Part shown: positions 1 to 6,009 of the stretch, one piece after another
Layout of the letters: every line of letters starts with the position of its first letter
How positions within the stretch are numbered: the first letter of the stretch is position 1
Assembly (NCBI GenBank): GCA_021286885.1
Contig: JAJTBM010000158.1
Span: forward strand, 1 to 6,859
Length of the DNA stretch: 6,859 nt
DNA from: Rhodocyclales bacterium
GTDB lineage: Bacteria > Pseudomonadota > Gammaproteobacteria > Burkholderiales > Rhodocyclaceae
Direction of reading: 5' to 3'
Notes under the pieces: model-generated
Seen by the model: the letters and a program-made list of their open reading frames with translations, nothing else
Databases searched by the model: none
Told to the model about the DNA's origin: nothing
Made by a program: the position numbers and the translations under genes

Positions 1-402
1 CTGGAGCCCGAGGGCGCCCGCCGGGTTGTAGCCCAGCGCGCTCATGCCCCCGTAGGCGGAACAGCTGCCGATGGCCAGGGTGTAGCGGGCCCGGGCAGCC
101 AGGGCGCGCACCCAGTCGACCATGGGGCGCCCGGTGCCGGCAAACAGGTGAAACCGCCCCGTGCCTTCCGGGCCGGTGAGCATGGCCCCTTCCACGCACA
201 GCAGATCCAGCGGGCGGGCGCCGGATTCAAACTCGGCCAGCAGGGCACGTACCTCCTCGCCCGTGGCCTCCGACAGGGAAGGATGCCAGGCGATGTGGAT
301 GCCCGCCCCTTCGAGCAGGCCGGGCAGATCCCGGGCGCCGGAGCACAGCAGCGACATGGTGCAGCCCCCGCAGCCGCCCGACTGGAGCCACAGCAGATTC
401 AT
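1..402 (-). CDS. hoxB: Regulatory (H2-sensing) [NiFe] hydrogenase small subunit HoxB/HupU, partial
   Basis: This is the N-terminal 134 codons; the gene runs off the left edge. The product begins [19 protein letters not shown]. The CxxC pair C11/C14 matches the proximal 4Fe-4S cluster site of hydrogenase small subunits, and C114 in GSCSAYGG is the expected third ligand. There is no Tat signal with an RRxFxK motif ahead of the first cysteine pair. That is typical of the cytoplasmic sensor type (HoxB/HupU) and unlike exported uptake hydrogenases. Further family-like blocks are WHPSLSEA (39-46) and VEGAMLTGPEGTGRFH (70-85). The ATG at 402 has a strong GGGAGG six bases upstream and overlaps the hoxA stop by four bases (ATGA), so translation is probably coupled. 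In characterised systems HoxB pairs with HoxC and passes the H2 signal to the kinase HoxJ; those genes would lie past the left edge. A cyanobacterial-type HupS (group 2a) shares the start motif but is less likely beside hoxA. Confidence 0.92.
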   Translation of the reverse strand, partial: MNLLWLQSGGCGGCTMSLLCSGARDLPGLLEGAGIHIAWHPSLSEATGEEVRALLAEFESGARPLDLLCVEGAMLTGPEGTGRFHLFAGTGRPMVDWVRALAARARYTLAIGSCSAYGGMSALGYNPAGALGLQ

Positions 403-1892
403 TCCACGCCTCCCGAGCGGTCGCCCTCCAGCCCGTAGCGCACCATCTTGGCCCGCAGCCCCACGCGGGAGAGGCCCAGCTCGTTGGCGGCGCGGGTCTT
501 GTTCCAGCGCAGGCGGATCAGGGTTTCCTTGAGCACCCGGGCTTCGAGGGCATCCACCCGCTCCTGCAGGGTGCCGGCAAAGCCCACCGCGACCAGATCA
601 TCGCTCCCGCTGCCCTGCACATCCTGGGCGCAACTGGAAGCCAGCACCCCGGCGGGGAGCAGGTGGGCGCCCAGATAGTTTTCCCGGGTCAGGGCCAGCA
701 TGCGCAGGATGGTGTTCTGGAGTTCCCGCACATTGCCCGGCCAGCGGTAGGCCGCCATACAGGCCAGGGCCTCGGGGGTGAAGCCTTCGACCTCCTTGCC
801 CAGGGCCTTTTCGCTGGCATCCAGCAGGCGCTCGGCCAGGAGCGGGATGTCCATGGGCCGCTCGCGCAGGGGCGGCACATGGAGCGGCACAATGGCGAGG
901 CGGTAGTACAGATCTTCCCGAAAACGCCCTTCCCGCACCTCGGTTTCCAGATCCCGGTTGGTGGCGGCGATGACGCGCACGTCCACCGTCACCGGGCGCG
1001 GGCTGCCCAGGGGGCGGAACTCGCCTTCCTGGAGCACCCGCAGCAGCTTCACCTGGAAGGCCGGGGAGGTTTCGCCGATTTCGTCGAGAAACAGGGTACC
1101 CCCGTCCGCTTGCTGGAACAGCCCGATCCGGTCTTCGTAGGCGCCGGTGAAGGCGCCCCGCTTGTAGCCGAACAGCTCGGCCTCCAGCAGCTGGTCGGGC
1201 AGCGCGCCACAGTTCTCCACCACGAAGGCCTTGTCGGCGCGCCGGCTCTGGTAGTGGATGGCCCGGGCGATCATTTCCTTGCCCGTGCCCGACTCGCCGG
1301 AGATCAGTACGGAAAGATCAAACGGCGCCACCTGGGCGATCAGCTCGCACACCGGGTTGAGGGGACTATCGGCGGCCCGGGTGAGGCCGTCCAGCCCGAA
1401 CTCGCGCTTGACCCGCTCGTACTTCATCTCCACCCGGCGGCGCAGCACCGGGCTGGTGGTGCGCAGCTCCAAGCTCAGGCGCTGGTTTTCGGCCTGGAGC
1501 CGGTAAAGCTCGGCGGCATTGCGAATCGCCATGAGCAGCGCATCCGGCTGCCAGGGCTTGAGCAGGTATTGGTAGATCCCGGCCTCGTTGATCCCGGCGA
1601 TGATGTCTTCCGAGTCGGTGTAGCCGGAGATGATGATGCGCACCACGTCGGGCCACTGGCTGCGCACCCGCTTGAGGAAGGACACCCCCGACTCGCCGGG
1701 CATGCGCTGGTCACACAGCAGGATCTGGACGGGCTCCTGCTCCAGGATTTTCTGGGCCTCTTCGGCGGAAGAGGCGGTGAACACCTCGAACTCTTCATCC
1801 AGGGTGCGGCGCAGGGCCTCCTGGGAACGGACTTCATCATCGACCACCAGCACGGTGGCCATGCGGCTTGCAGGGCGGCGGGAATTGGACAT
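399..1892 (-). CDS. hoxA: Sigma-54-dependent response regulator HoxA/HupR, hydrogenase transcription activator
   Basis: This 497-residue NtrC-family activator is complete. Its receiver domain (about 12-130) has the acidic pair D18/D19, phosphoacceptor D61 in LLCDQRMPG and K112 in LLKPW. A linker follows to about 170. The AAA+ domain carries Walker A GESGTGKE (199-206), the sigma-54 contact loop GAFTGA (246-251), Walker B GGTLFLDE (264-271), a sensor-I-like block VIAATNRD and the arginine-finger region [10 protein letters not shown] Fis-type helix-turn-helix sits at about 464-488. The linker style and the adjacent hoxB point to HoxA/HupR, which drives hydrogenase operons with sigma-54 polymerase; in the characterised examples the unphosphorylated form is active. 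Two starts are possible: ATG at 1892, or ATG at 1862 (residue 11, just before the receiver domain). Neither has a clear Shine-Dalgarno. The stop overlaps the hoxB start by four bases. Confidence 0.95.
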   Translation of the reverse strand: MSNSRRPASRMATVLVVDDEVRSQEALRRTLDEEFEVFTASSAEEAQKILEQEPVQILLCDQRMPGESGVSFLKRVRSQWPDVVRIIISGYTDSEDIIAGINEAGIYQYLLKPWQPDALLMAIRNAAELYRLQAENQRLSLELRTTSPVLRRRVEMKYERVKREFGLDGLTRAADSPLNPVCELIAQVAPFDLSVLISGESGTGKEMIARAIHYQSRRADKAFVVENCGALPDQLLEAELFGYKRGAFTGAYEDRIGLFQQADGGTLFLDEIGETSPAFQVKLLRVLQEGEFRPLGSPRPVTVDVRVIAATNRDLETEVREGRFREDLYYRLAIVPLHVPPLRERPMDIPLLAERLLDASEKALGKEVEGFTPEALACMAAYRWPGNVRELQNTILRMLALTRENYLGAHLLPAGVLASSCAQDVQGSGSDDLVAVGFAGTLQERVDALEARVLKETLIRLRWNKTRAANELGLSRVGLRAKMVRYGLEGDRSGGVE

Positions 1893-1951
1893 CAGGACAT
1901 CAGAACGTCAGAGGATCAACAGATCAGGATTTTTGAGGGTCAGCAGGAAGG
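1888..1951. repeat. Degenerate 8-bp-period tandem repeat at the hoxA start
   Basis: On the plus strand the segment divides into octamers: GACATCAG, GACATCAG, AACGTCAG, AGGATCAA, CAGATCAG, GATTTTTG, AGGGTCAG, CAGGAAGG. The triplet TCA recurs exactly every 8 bases at 1892, 1900, 1908, 1916, 1924 and 1940; the 1932 position is TTT. The two octamers nearest hoxA are identical. On the transcribed strand this reads as CTGA every 8 bases, which puts TGA stops in all three frames. The array covers the annotated hoxA ATG (1892-1890) and most of the gap to the upstream gene. It may be a relic of slipped-strand duplication or a phased binding region; the function is unknown. Confidence 0.6.
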
Positions 1952-1965
1952 CGCGGGGCCGGCGC

Positions 1966-2268
1966 TCAGAGCACCGCCTCGAAGCCCTCGAACTGGGGCG
2001 GGCCCAGGTAGAGATCACGCCGCCCGCCCGCGCCCGCATGGGCCTGGCGGAAGGCCTCGGAGCGGGTCCAGGCCTCAAAGGCAGCGGCGGATTCCCACAC
2101 CGAATGGGAGGCGAACAGGGTGTATTCCGGGGTCTGGGCCCCTTGCAGCAGGTGGAAGGATTTGAAGCCGGGCACCTGATCCAGGCGGGATTCGCGCTTC
2201 TTCCAGATCTCGATGAAATCCGCCTCGCCCCCGGGGACGATGCGAAAACGGTTCATGGCGATGAACAT
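1966..2268 (-). CDS. ABM-domain (IsdG/HmoA-like) putative haem-degrading monooxygenase
   Basis: This 100-residue single-domain protein has the dimeric ferredoxin-like pattern of the antibiotic biosynthesis monooxygenase superfamily, closest in style to the HmoA/IsdG haem-degrading branch. The opening MFIAMNRFRIVPG, the PGFKSFHLL block (33-41), SVWES (56-60) and FEAWTRSEAFRQAHAGAG (64-81) are family hallmarks. N6, W67 and H77 occupy the positions of the IsdG/IsdI catalytic triad, so an active fold is plausible. The length is normal for the family. The ATG at 2268 has a near-ideal AAGGAG six bases upstream, one of the best ribosome sites in the window. It lies between hypE (93 bp upstream) and hoxA (73 bp downstream) and may be co-transcribed with hoxA. 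It is not a standard hydrogenase gene. Haem turnover is inferred from motifs, and another small-molecule oxygenase role is possible. Confidence 0.88.
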   Translation of the reverse strand: MFIAMNRFRIVPGGEADFIEIWKKRESRLDQVPGFKSFHLLQGAQTPEYTLFASHSVWESAAAFEAWTRSEAFRQAHAGAGGRRDLYLGPPQFEGFEAVL

Positions 2269-2274
2269 GACTCA

Positions 2275-2280
2275 CTCCTT
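2275..2280 (-). promoter_or_regulatory. Strong ribosome binding site of the ABM gene
   Basis: On the minus strand AAGGAG lies six bases before the ATG at 2268. It fixes that start and suggests high translation compared with hypE and hoxA, which lack a recognisable site. Confidence 0.75.
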
Positions 2281-2306
2281 GAAGGCGGGACAGAACAACA
2301 TCCTGC

Positions 2307-2334
2307 TTCTTAGCACGGATGGAGATGATCGCAA
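2307..2334 (-). promoter_or_regulatory. Possible sigma-70-type promoter for the ABM gene and hoxA
   Basis: In the hypE-ABM spacer the minus strand shows TTGCGA (2334-2329, four of six matches to the -35 consensus), a 16-base gap, and TAAGAA (2312-2307, three of six to the -10). The match is weak. It is listed because it is the only promoter-like pair seen in the spacer and would let the ABM gene and hoxA be expressed independently of the hyp genes. Confidence 0.2.
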
Positions 2335-2361
2335 CACTGGGGGCAGCCCTTGGGTGTGGGC

Positions 2362-3408
2362 TCAGCAGATGCGCGGCAGCTGCTCACCGGCCAGCCAATC
2401 CACCATGCGCCGGCCACCAAACACGGTTTTCATCTGCACAAAAGCGTGGGGATCGTCGATCACCTCGCCAATGCGGGCAGCCTGGGCGCCCAAGGGGTGG
2501 GCGCGCAGCGCAGCGAGCAGGGCCTCGGCCTCGGTGACGGGGCAGATGGCGATGAGCTTGCCCTCGTTGGCGATGTTGAGGGGGTCCAGCCCCAGAAACT
2601 CGCAGGCGGCGGCCACCTGCGGGTCCACCGGCAAGGCGGTTTCGTCGAGCACCATCCCCACCCGGGATTGCTGGGCGATTTCGTTGAGGGTGGCGGCCAG
2701 CCCGCCCCGGGTCGGGTCACGCAGCACCCGCATGCCGGGCGCGGCGGCCAGGGCAGCCTCCACCAGCCCGTGCAGGGCGGCGGTGTCGGAGCGGATACAG
2801 GACTCAAAACCGAGGTTTTCCCGCTGGGCCATGATGGCCATGCCGTGATCCCCCAGGGTGCCGCTGACCAGAATTGCATCCCCCGGGCGGGCCAGGGTGC
2901 CCGACAAACGCCGCCCGGCTGGCAGGGCGCCGACGCCGGTGGTGGTGATGAACACCCCATCCCCATGGCCCTTTTCGACCACCTTGGTGTCGCCGGTCAC
3001 CACCGGCACGCCGGCTTCCCGGGCAGCGCGGGCCATGCTTTCGACAATCCGCACCAGATCAGCCAGCGGAAAACCTTCTTCCAGGATGAAGCTGGCAGCC
3101 AGGTACAGGGGCCGGGCGCCCATCACCGCCACATCGTTTACGGTGCCATGCACCGCCAGACAGCCGATGTCGCCCCCCGGAAAGAACAGGGGCGACACCA
3201 CATGGGCATCGGTGGCCATGACCAGTTGTTCGCCGGGGGCCAGGGCGGGCAACACGGTGCCGTCGTCCCCCTGGCGCAGCCATTCATTGTCGAAGGCCCG
3301 GCCAAACACATCACTGATGAGCTGGACCATGCTGCGGCCACCGCCGCCGTGGGAGAGGTCAACGCAGCCCTGGCGCAGATCCAGGGGACGTACATAGGCT
3401 TTTTTCAT
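2362..3408 (-). CDS. hypE: Hydrogenase maturation protein HypE (carbamoyl dehydratase)
   Basis: HypE takes a carbamoyl group from HypF onto its C-terminal cysteine and dehydrates it with ATP to a thiocyanate, then passes cyanide to iron on the HypC-HypD complex. This 348-residue protein is full length and ends in the canonical PRIC tail (345-348), so the acceptor C348 is present. It is a PurM/AIR-synthase-type ATP-binding protein: LSHGGGGRSM (18-27), VVSPLFFPGGDIG (70-82), HGTVNDVAVMGARP (87-100) and GDTKVVEKG (139-147) are intact. The ATG at 3408 overlaps the stop of the small upstream gene as ATGA and has no Shine-Dalgarno of its own, so translation probably depends on coupling. HypE normally follows hypD directly; here two other genes lie between them. 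Confidence 0.97.
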   Translation of the reverse strand: MKKAYVRPLDLRQGCVDLSHGGGGRSMVQLISDVFGRAFDNEWLRQGDDGTVLPALAPGEQLVMATDAHVVSPLFFPGGDIGCLAVHGTVNDVAVMGARPLYLAASFILEEGFPLADLVRIVESMARAAREAGVPVVTGDTKVVEKGHGDGVFITTTGVGALPAGRRLSGTLARPGDAILVSGTLGDHGMAIMAQRENLGFESCIRSDTAALHGLVEAALAAAPGMRVLRDPTRGGLAATLNEIAQQSRVGMVLDETALPVDPQVAAACEFLGLDPLNIANEGKLIAICPVTEAEALLAALRAHPLGAQAARIGEVIDDPHAFVQMKTVFGGRRMVDWLAGEQLPRIC

Positions 3409-3761
3409 GGGATCAGACGAAACAGTTCGGGGCGGGTTTTACGGTACAGCGCCAGCCCCAGAATGAGGGCCGGCACCAGGGAACGGAGGGCAAAATCGAG
3501 GGCCTCACGCCGGGCTGCAGGGTCGGCGCTGCGCAGCATGCTGGCCACCACGGGCCAGGCCTGCCAGTCGATGCTGGCCAGGGCGTCCCGGGTGGTGGGG
3601 GGCAGATTGAGGCTGGTGTCGGCAATCACCAGCAACTGGCGCACGACCTCACCCCGAGTCAGGCGCAGGGTGGCCAGACGCTCGGTGGGCAGATCGTCGG
3701 TGAGGGTGAGCACCGCCTGGGCGGCCTCATGGAGGATGCCGAGCAGGGCTCCGGTCAGCAT
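3405..3761 (-). CDS. Small unrecognised protein, possibly a degenerate HepT/DUF86 (HEPN)-like fold
   Basis: This 118-residue protein is not assigned to a family with confidence. It reads as largely helical, with a hydrophobic stretch SLVPALILGLALY (94-106) flanked by basic residues and a basic C-terminus. Translation is supported by the ATGA overlap between its stop and the hypE start, and by hypE having no ribosome site of its own. The ATG at 3761 is preferred, with a weak AAGG nine bases upstream. A TTG at 3794 would add 11 residues but sits two codons after an in-frame TAG. By eye, the order of residues in TRGEVVRQLLVIADTSLNLP (35-54) and DALASIDWQAW (59-69) recalls the GEA...LP...IDW stretch of DUF86/HepT HEPN proteins. 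The catalytic RX4-6H is absent: the only histidine is H11. Alternatives are a hydrogenase accessory protein, or a membrane-associated protein using residues 94-106. Confidence 0.72.
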   Translation of the reverse strand: MLTGALLGILHEAAQAVLTLTDDLPTERLATLRLTRGEVVRQLLVIADTSLNLPPTTRDALASIDWQAWPVVASMLRSADPAARREALDFALRSLVPALILGLALYRKTRPELFRLIP

Positions 3762-3799
3762 GGGCGCTGGCCTTGGCCCGGCAGGCAGCAGCAAGGGCT

Positions 3800-3856
3800 A
3801 AAAAGGGATGGACGCATGTCGTGTAAGGCCCGCAAGGCGCGGCACGACACGCGTCC
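3800..3856 (-). terminator. Hairpin plus T5: probable intrinsic terminator or attenuator after the chemoreceptor gene
   Basis: Arms 3843-3856 and 3810-3823 form a 14-bp stem. The one imperfect pair (3816/3850) is a G-U in minus-strand RNA but an A-C mismatch in plus-strand RNA, which favours function on the minus strand. The loop contains a smaller CCGC/GCGG pairing. The minus strand continues ATCCC and then TTTTT (3804-3800). The six-base gap between stem and T-run is longer than ideal, so termination may be partial. It lies 20 bases after the chemoreceptor stop and about 40 bases before the small gene. Confidence 0.65.
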
Positions 3857-3875
3857 CCAGGACGCGGCGGCCCGC

Positions 3876-5903
3876 TCAGTGCTGGCGCTGGTTCTCGGTC
3901 AGGTTCTTGAGGGTATCGGCCACTCCACGGGTATGGCTGGCGGTTTCGGCGGTCTTGCTGCTGAAGGTTTCGATGGTCTGGAGGGTGTCCGAAAGCTTGG
4001 ACACGTCTCCCGCCTGGCGTTCGATCTCCTGGGCAACCCGGCCAATCTCGTTGGCCAGGGTGGAAATATCCGAGCCGATTTCGCCCGCACTGGCGCGGGA
4101 TTTCTCGGCGAGCTTGCGCACCTCGTCGGCCACCACCGCAAAGCCCCGGCCCGCCTCCCCGGCCCGGGCGGCCTCGATGGCGGCGTTCAGGGCCAGCAGG
4201 TTGGTTTGATCGGCGATCTGCTGGATGACCTCCACCACGCCCTGAATGCGGCCGCTGGCATGGGCCAGATTCCGGGCACTATCGGCCGCATCGGCAGCCT
4301 GGCGCGTGAGGGTGGTGACCTTGCTGCCCGCATCGTGCACCACCTGTTCCTGCTCGTTGATGTGGCTGGCCAGGGCCCCCACCGAGGCGTACAGGTCGGA
4401 TGCGCAGTCTTCCAGCTGGCGGGCGGTATCCCGGCGCAGGGCGTTGGACGCCTGGAGCGCCTCCCCCAGGCCGTTGAGGCCGTGCACCACGGGGGCGATG
4501 CTGTCATCAAAGCCGCTGGCCTCCAGCTGGCTGTCAAACACCTGGGCCTGAAAATCGCAGATCTGCTTCACGATTACCCGTGACAGCCCCGACAACTTGG
4601 CACTCTGGCGCCGCAGGAAGAAGGCCTTGAACTCCCCGTAGTGGGCGATGAAGTTGTCCACATAATCATCCCGGAACGCGCCCCCCTGGGTGACCCGGAA
4701 GAAGAATACGGCGGTCAGGGTCTGATTGAGGTTGAGCCCGAGAATTTCCCCGAAGGTCGAGAACCCGGCCAGCTGGGACATGGGCAGCGCCCGCCCCATC
4801 TGCCCCAGCTCCCGGTCGTTGTACAAACGGCGCAGGATGCAGTCGTTCAGGATGCCTGCCACAGGCGTGCCGGGCTTGCCTTCCATGAAGCGCTTGAAGT
4901 CCCGCTCGGTGCTCTCCACCAGCCCGGTGCGTCGCACCAGCAACAGTTCTTCGCCGGGCGCGATGTCGCAATAAAAATGCACCCGGCGGGTGGCCACATC
5001 CACCTTCACCACCGAGCGGACAAAGATTTCCTGCCCAACCCGGATCGCAAAGGAGTAATCGGCCAGCTTGCCCTCCAGTTCATGGGCCTGGCAGTGGAAT
5101 TGCTGGCACAGGGCATCCACAAAGGAAATGATGCGCCCTTCGGCATCGATCACCTGGCTCACGTAACGCTGTTCCAGAGAGGCGCCAATCACCGGGAAGT
5201 GGGGGCCATCAGGCACGAAGTTCTGGCTCTTGAACACACCAAAACGCACCCCGGGCGCCACTTTCATGAAAGCGATGAGCGCATGGTTTTCGAGCTTGCG
5301 CTTGCCATCGTGTATCCAGGTGTTCTTGAAATCGAACTTGCCTCCGGCCGAGCCCCCCACAAACAGGCAGGGGAAGCGCCCGGAATCGTAGAGCGCCTCC
5401 ATGAAGAAAGACTCGGACGCCGACAGCCCATCAAACAGGATGTAGGCCAGGGTGTCCCGGTAGTCGATCTCCACCTCGGTACGCAGGGAACGGAGCTGGT
5501 CGGTCATACGGCTGATCCGGTCGCGGATCTGCATCCGGCTTGCACCGCTGCGCAGGTCTTCGCAGCCCAAGGGCAAGGCCACCAGCTGCACCTGGCGGAT
5601 GAGGCTGGGGGCAAAGCATTGCACCACCACCCGATCCCAGCTATCGCCCGTCCGGCAGTACAGGCCTTCCTGGCTGCTGCACAGCTCCCCCGCCGTGGAG
5701 CAGAGCATGACCGGCACCCCCGGAAAACGGGCGGTGACGCACCGGGCTACGGCATCAATATCCACATGGGGCGATACATAGCCCGTCACAAACGACGGGC
5801 GTAGGGTCGACTCGGCCAGGCGTGCATCCAATTCCCCCGCCCGGCATTGCAGTGTTACGACATCCTGGGCCGCGGCGCCCTTGAATTTGCTAAACAGGTT
5901 CAC
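3876..5903 (-). CDS. Soluble chemoreceptor with FIST_N-FIST_C sensor and MCP signalling domain
   Basis: This 675-residue protein joins a FIST sensory module to a methyl-accepting chemotaxis signalling domain. FIST_N covers about 35-230, with CSTAGELC (68-75) and VGGSAGG (182-188). FIST_C covers about 240-405, with [10 protein letters not shown] (354-363), [10 protein letters not shown] (380-389) and [10 protein letters not shown] (393-402). A linker leads to a coiled-coil MCP domain (about 475-660), whose hairpin tip has [19 protein letters not shown] (565-583) and [16 protein letters not shown] (585-600), the CheA/CheW contact site. No membrane segment or signal peptide is seen, so the receptor should be cytoplasmic. 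There is no C-terminal NWETF-like CheR tether. The chosen start is GTG at 5903, with GAGGAG seven bases upstream. The open frame continues to 6332, but that would overlap hypD, and the added residues resemble no domain. FIST domains are proposed small-ligand sensors; the ligand here is unknown. N-terminal cysteines are frequent (20, 55, 68, 75, 83, 96, 114). Confidence 0.93.
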   Translation of the reverse strand: MNLFSKFKGAAAQDVVTLQCRAGELDARLAESTLRPSFVTGYVSPHVDIDAVARCVTARFPGVPVMLCSTAGELCSSQEGLYCRTGDSWDRVVVQCFAPSLIRQVQLVALPLGCEDLRSGASRMQIRDRISRMTDQLRSLRTEVEIDYRDTLAYILFDGLSASESFFMEALYDSGRFPCLFVGGSAGGKFDFKNTWIHDGKRKLENHALIAFMKVAPGVRFGVFKSQNFVPDGPHFPVIGASLEQRYVSQVIDAEGRIISFVDALCQQFHCQAHELEGKLADYSFAIRVGQEIFVRSVVKVDVATRRVHFYCDIAPGEELLLVRRTGLVESTERDFKRFMEGKPGTPVAGILNDCILRRLYNDRELGQMGRALPMSQLAGFSTFGEILGLNLNQTLTAVFFFRVTQGGAFRDDYVDNFIAHYGEFKAFFLRRQSAKLSGLSRVIVKQICDFQAQVFDSQLEASGFDDSIAPVVHGLNGLGEALQASNALRRDTARQLEDCASDLYASVGALASHINEQEQVVHDAGSKVTTLTRQAADAADSARNLAHASGRIQGVVEVIQQIADQTNLLALNAAIEAARAGEAGRGFAVVADEVRKLAEKSRASAGEIGSDISTLANEIGRVAQEIERQAGDVSKLSDTLQTIETFSSKTAETASHTRGVADTLKNLTENQRQH

Positions 5904-5910
5904 AAATGGT

Positions 5911-5916
5911 CTCCTC
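5911..5916 (-). promoter_or_regulatory. Ribosome binding site that fixes the GTG start of the chemoreceptor
   Basis: GAGGAG on the minus strand lies seven bases before GTG (5903-5901). It decides between this start and upstream in-frame candidates inside hypD. Confidence 0.75.
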
Positions 5917-5923
5917 GCACGGG

Positions 5924-5958
5924 GGCCTTGCCAAAGGCCGTGTCGAGCCTTAACGGCC
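5924..5958 (-). promoter_or_regulatory. Two mutually exclusive inverted repeats in the chemoreceptor leader
   Basis: Reading the minus strand, GGCCGT (5958-5953) pairs with ACGGCC (5941-5936) across an 11-base loop, followed by TTT. The same GGCC (5939-5936) also begins a second perfect hairpin, GGCCTT (5939-5934) with AAGGCC (5929-5924) and a 4-base loop. The two cannot form together. The first could weakly terminate hypD transcripts; the second lies 8 bases before the ribosome site. This may be an attenuator-like switch or chance in GC-rich DNA. Confidence 0.35.
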
Positions 5959-6009
5959 CGAGCGTTCCGCATCTGAAGTCCACTCGTCTGCCCTGCATGG
6001 CCCGCGTAC

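Noticed and set aside
42..248. 68-codon minus-strand frame
   Set aside because: It is out of frame with hoxB, whose cysteine motifs and 134 open codons cover the same bases.
663..2165. 500-codon open frame on the plus strand
   Set aside because: It lies antisense to hoxA and part of the ABM gene. Its product is rich in H, G, Q and P with no recognisable domain, which is typical of a shadow frame in GC-rich DNA.
2335..2364. Terminator after hypE
   Set aside because: A short GAGCCC/GGGCT pairing overlaps the hypE stop, but the stem is only about 5 bp and is followed by C residues with no T-run.
2350..3801. 483-codon open frame on the plus strand
   Set aside because: It is antisense to hypE and the small upstream gene, with low-complexity composition and no domain; hypE is unmistakable on the other strand.
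4641..5804. 387-codon open frame on the plus strand
   Set aside because: It is antisense to the chemoreceptor and its composition is that of a shadow frame.
5904..6009. Sigma-28 or sigma-54 promoter for the chemoreceptor
   Set aside because: Neither the TAAA/GCCGATAA pair nor the TGGCAC/TTGCA pair was found in the spacer at acceptable spacing.
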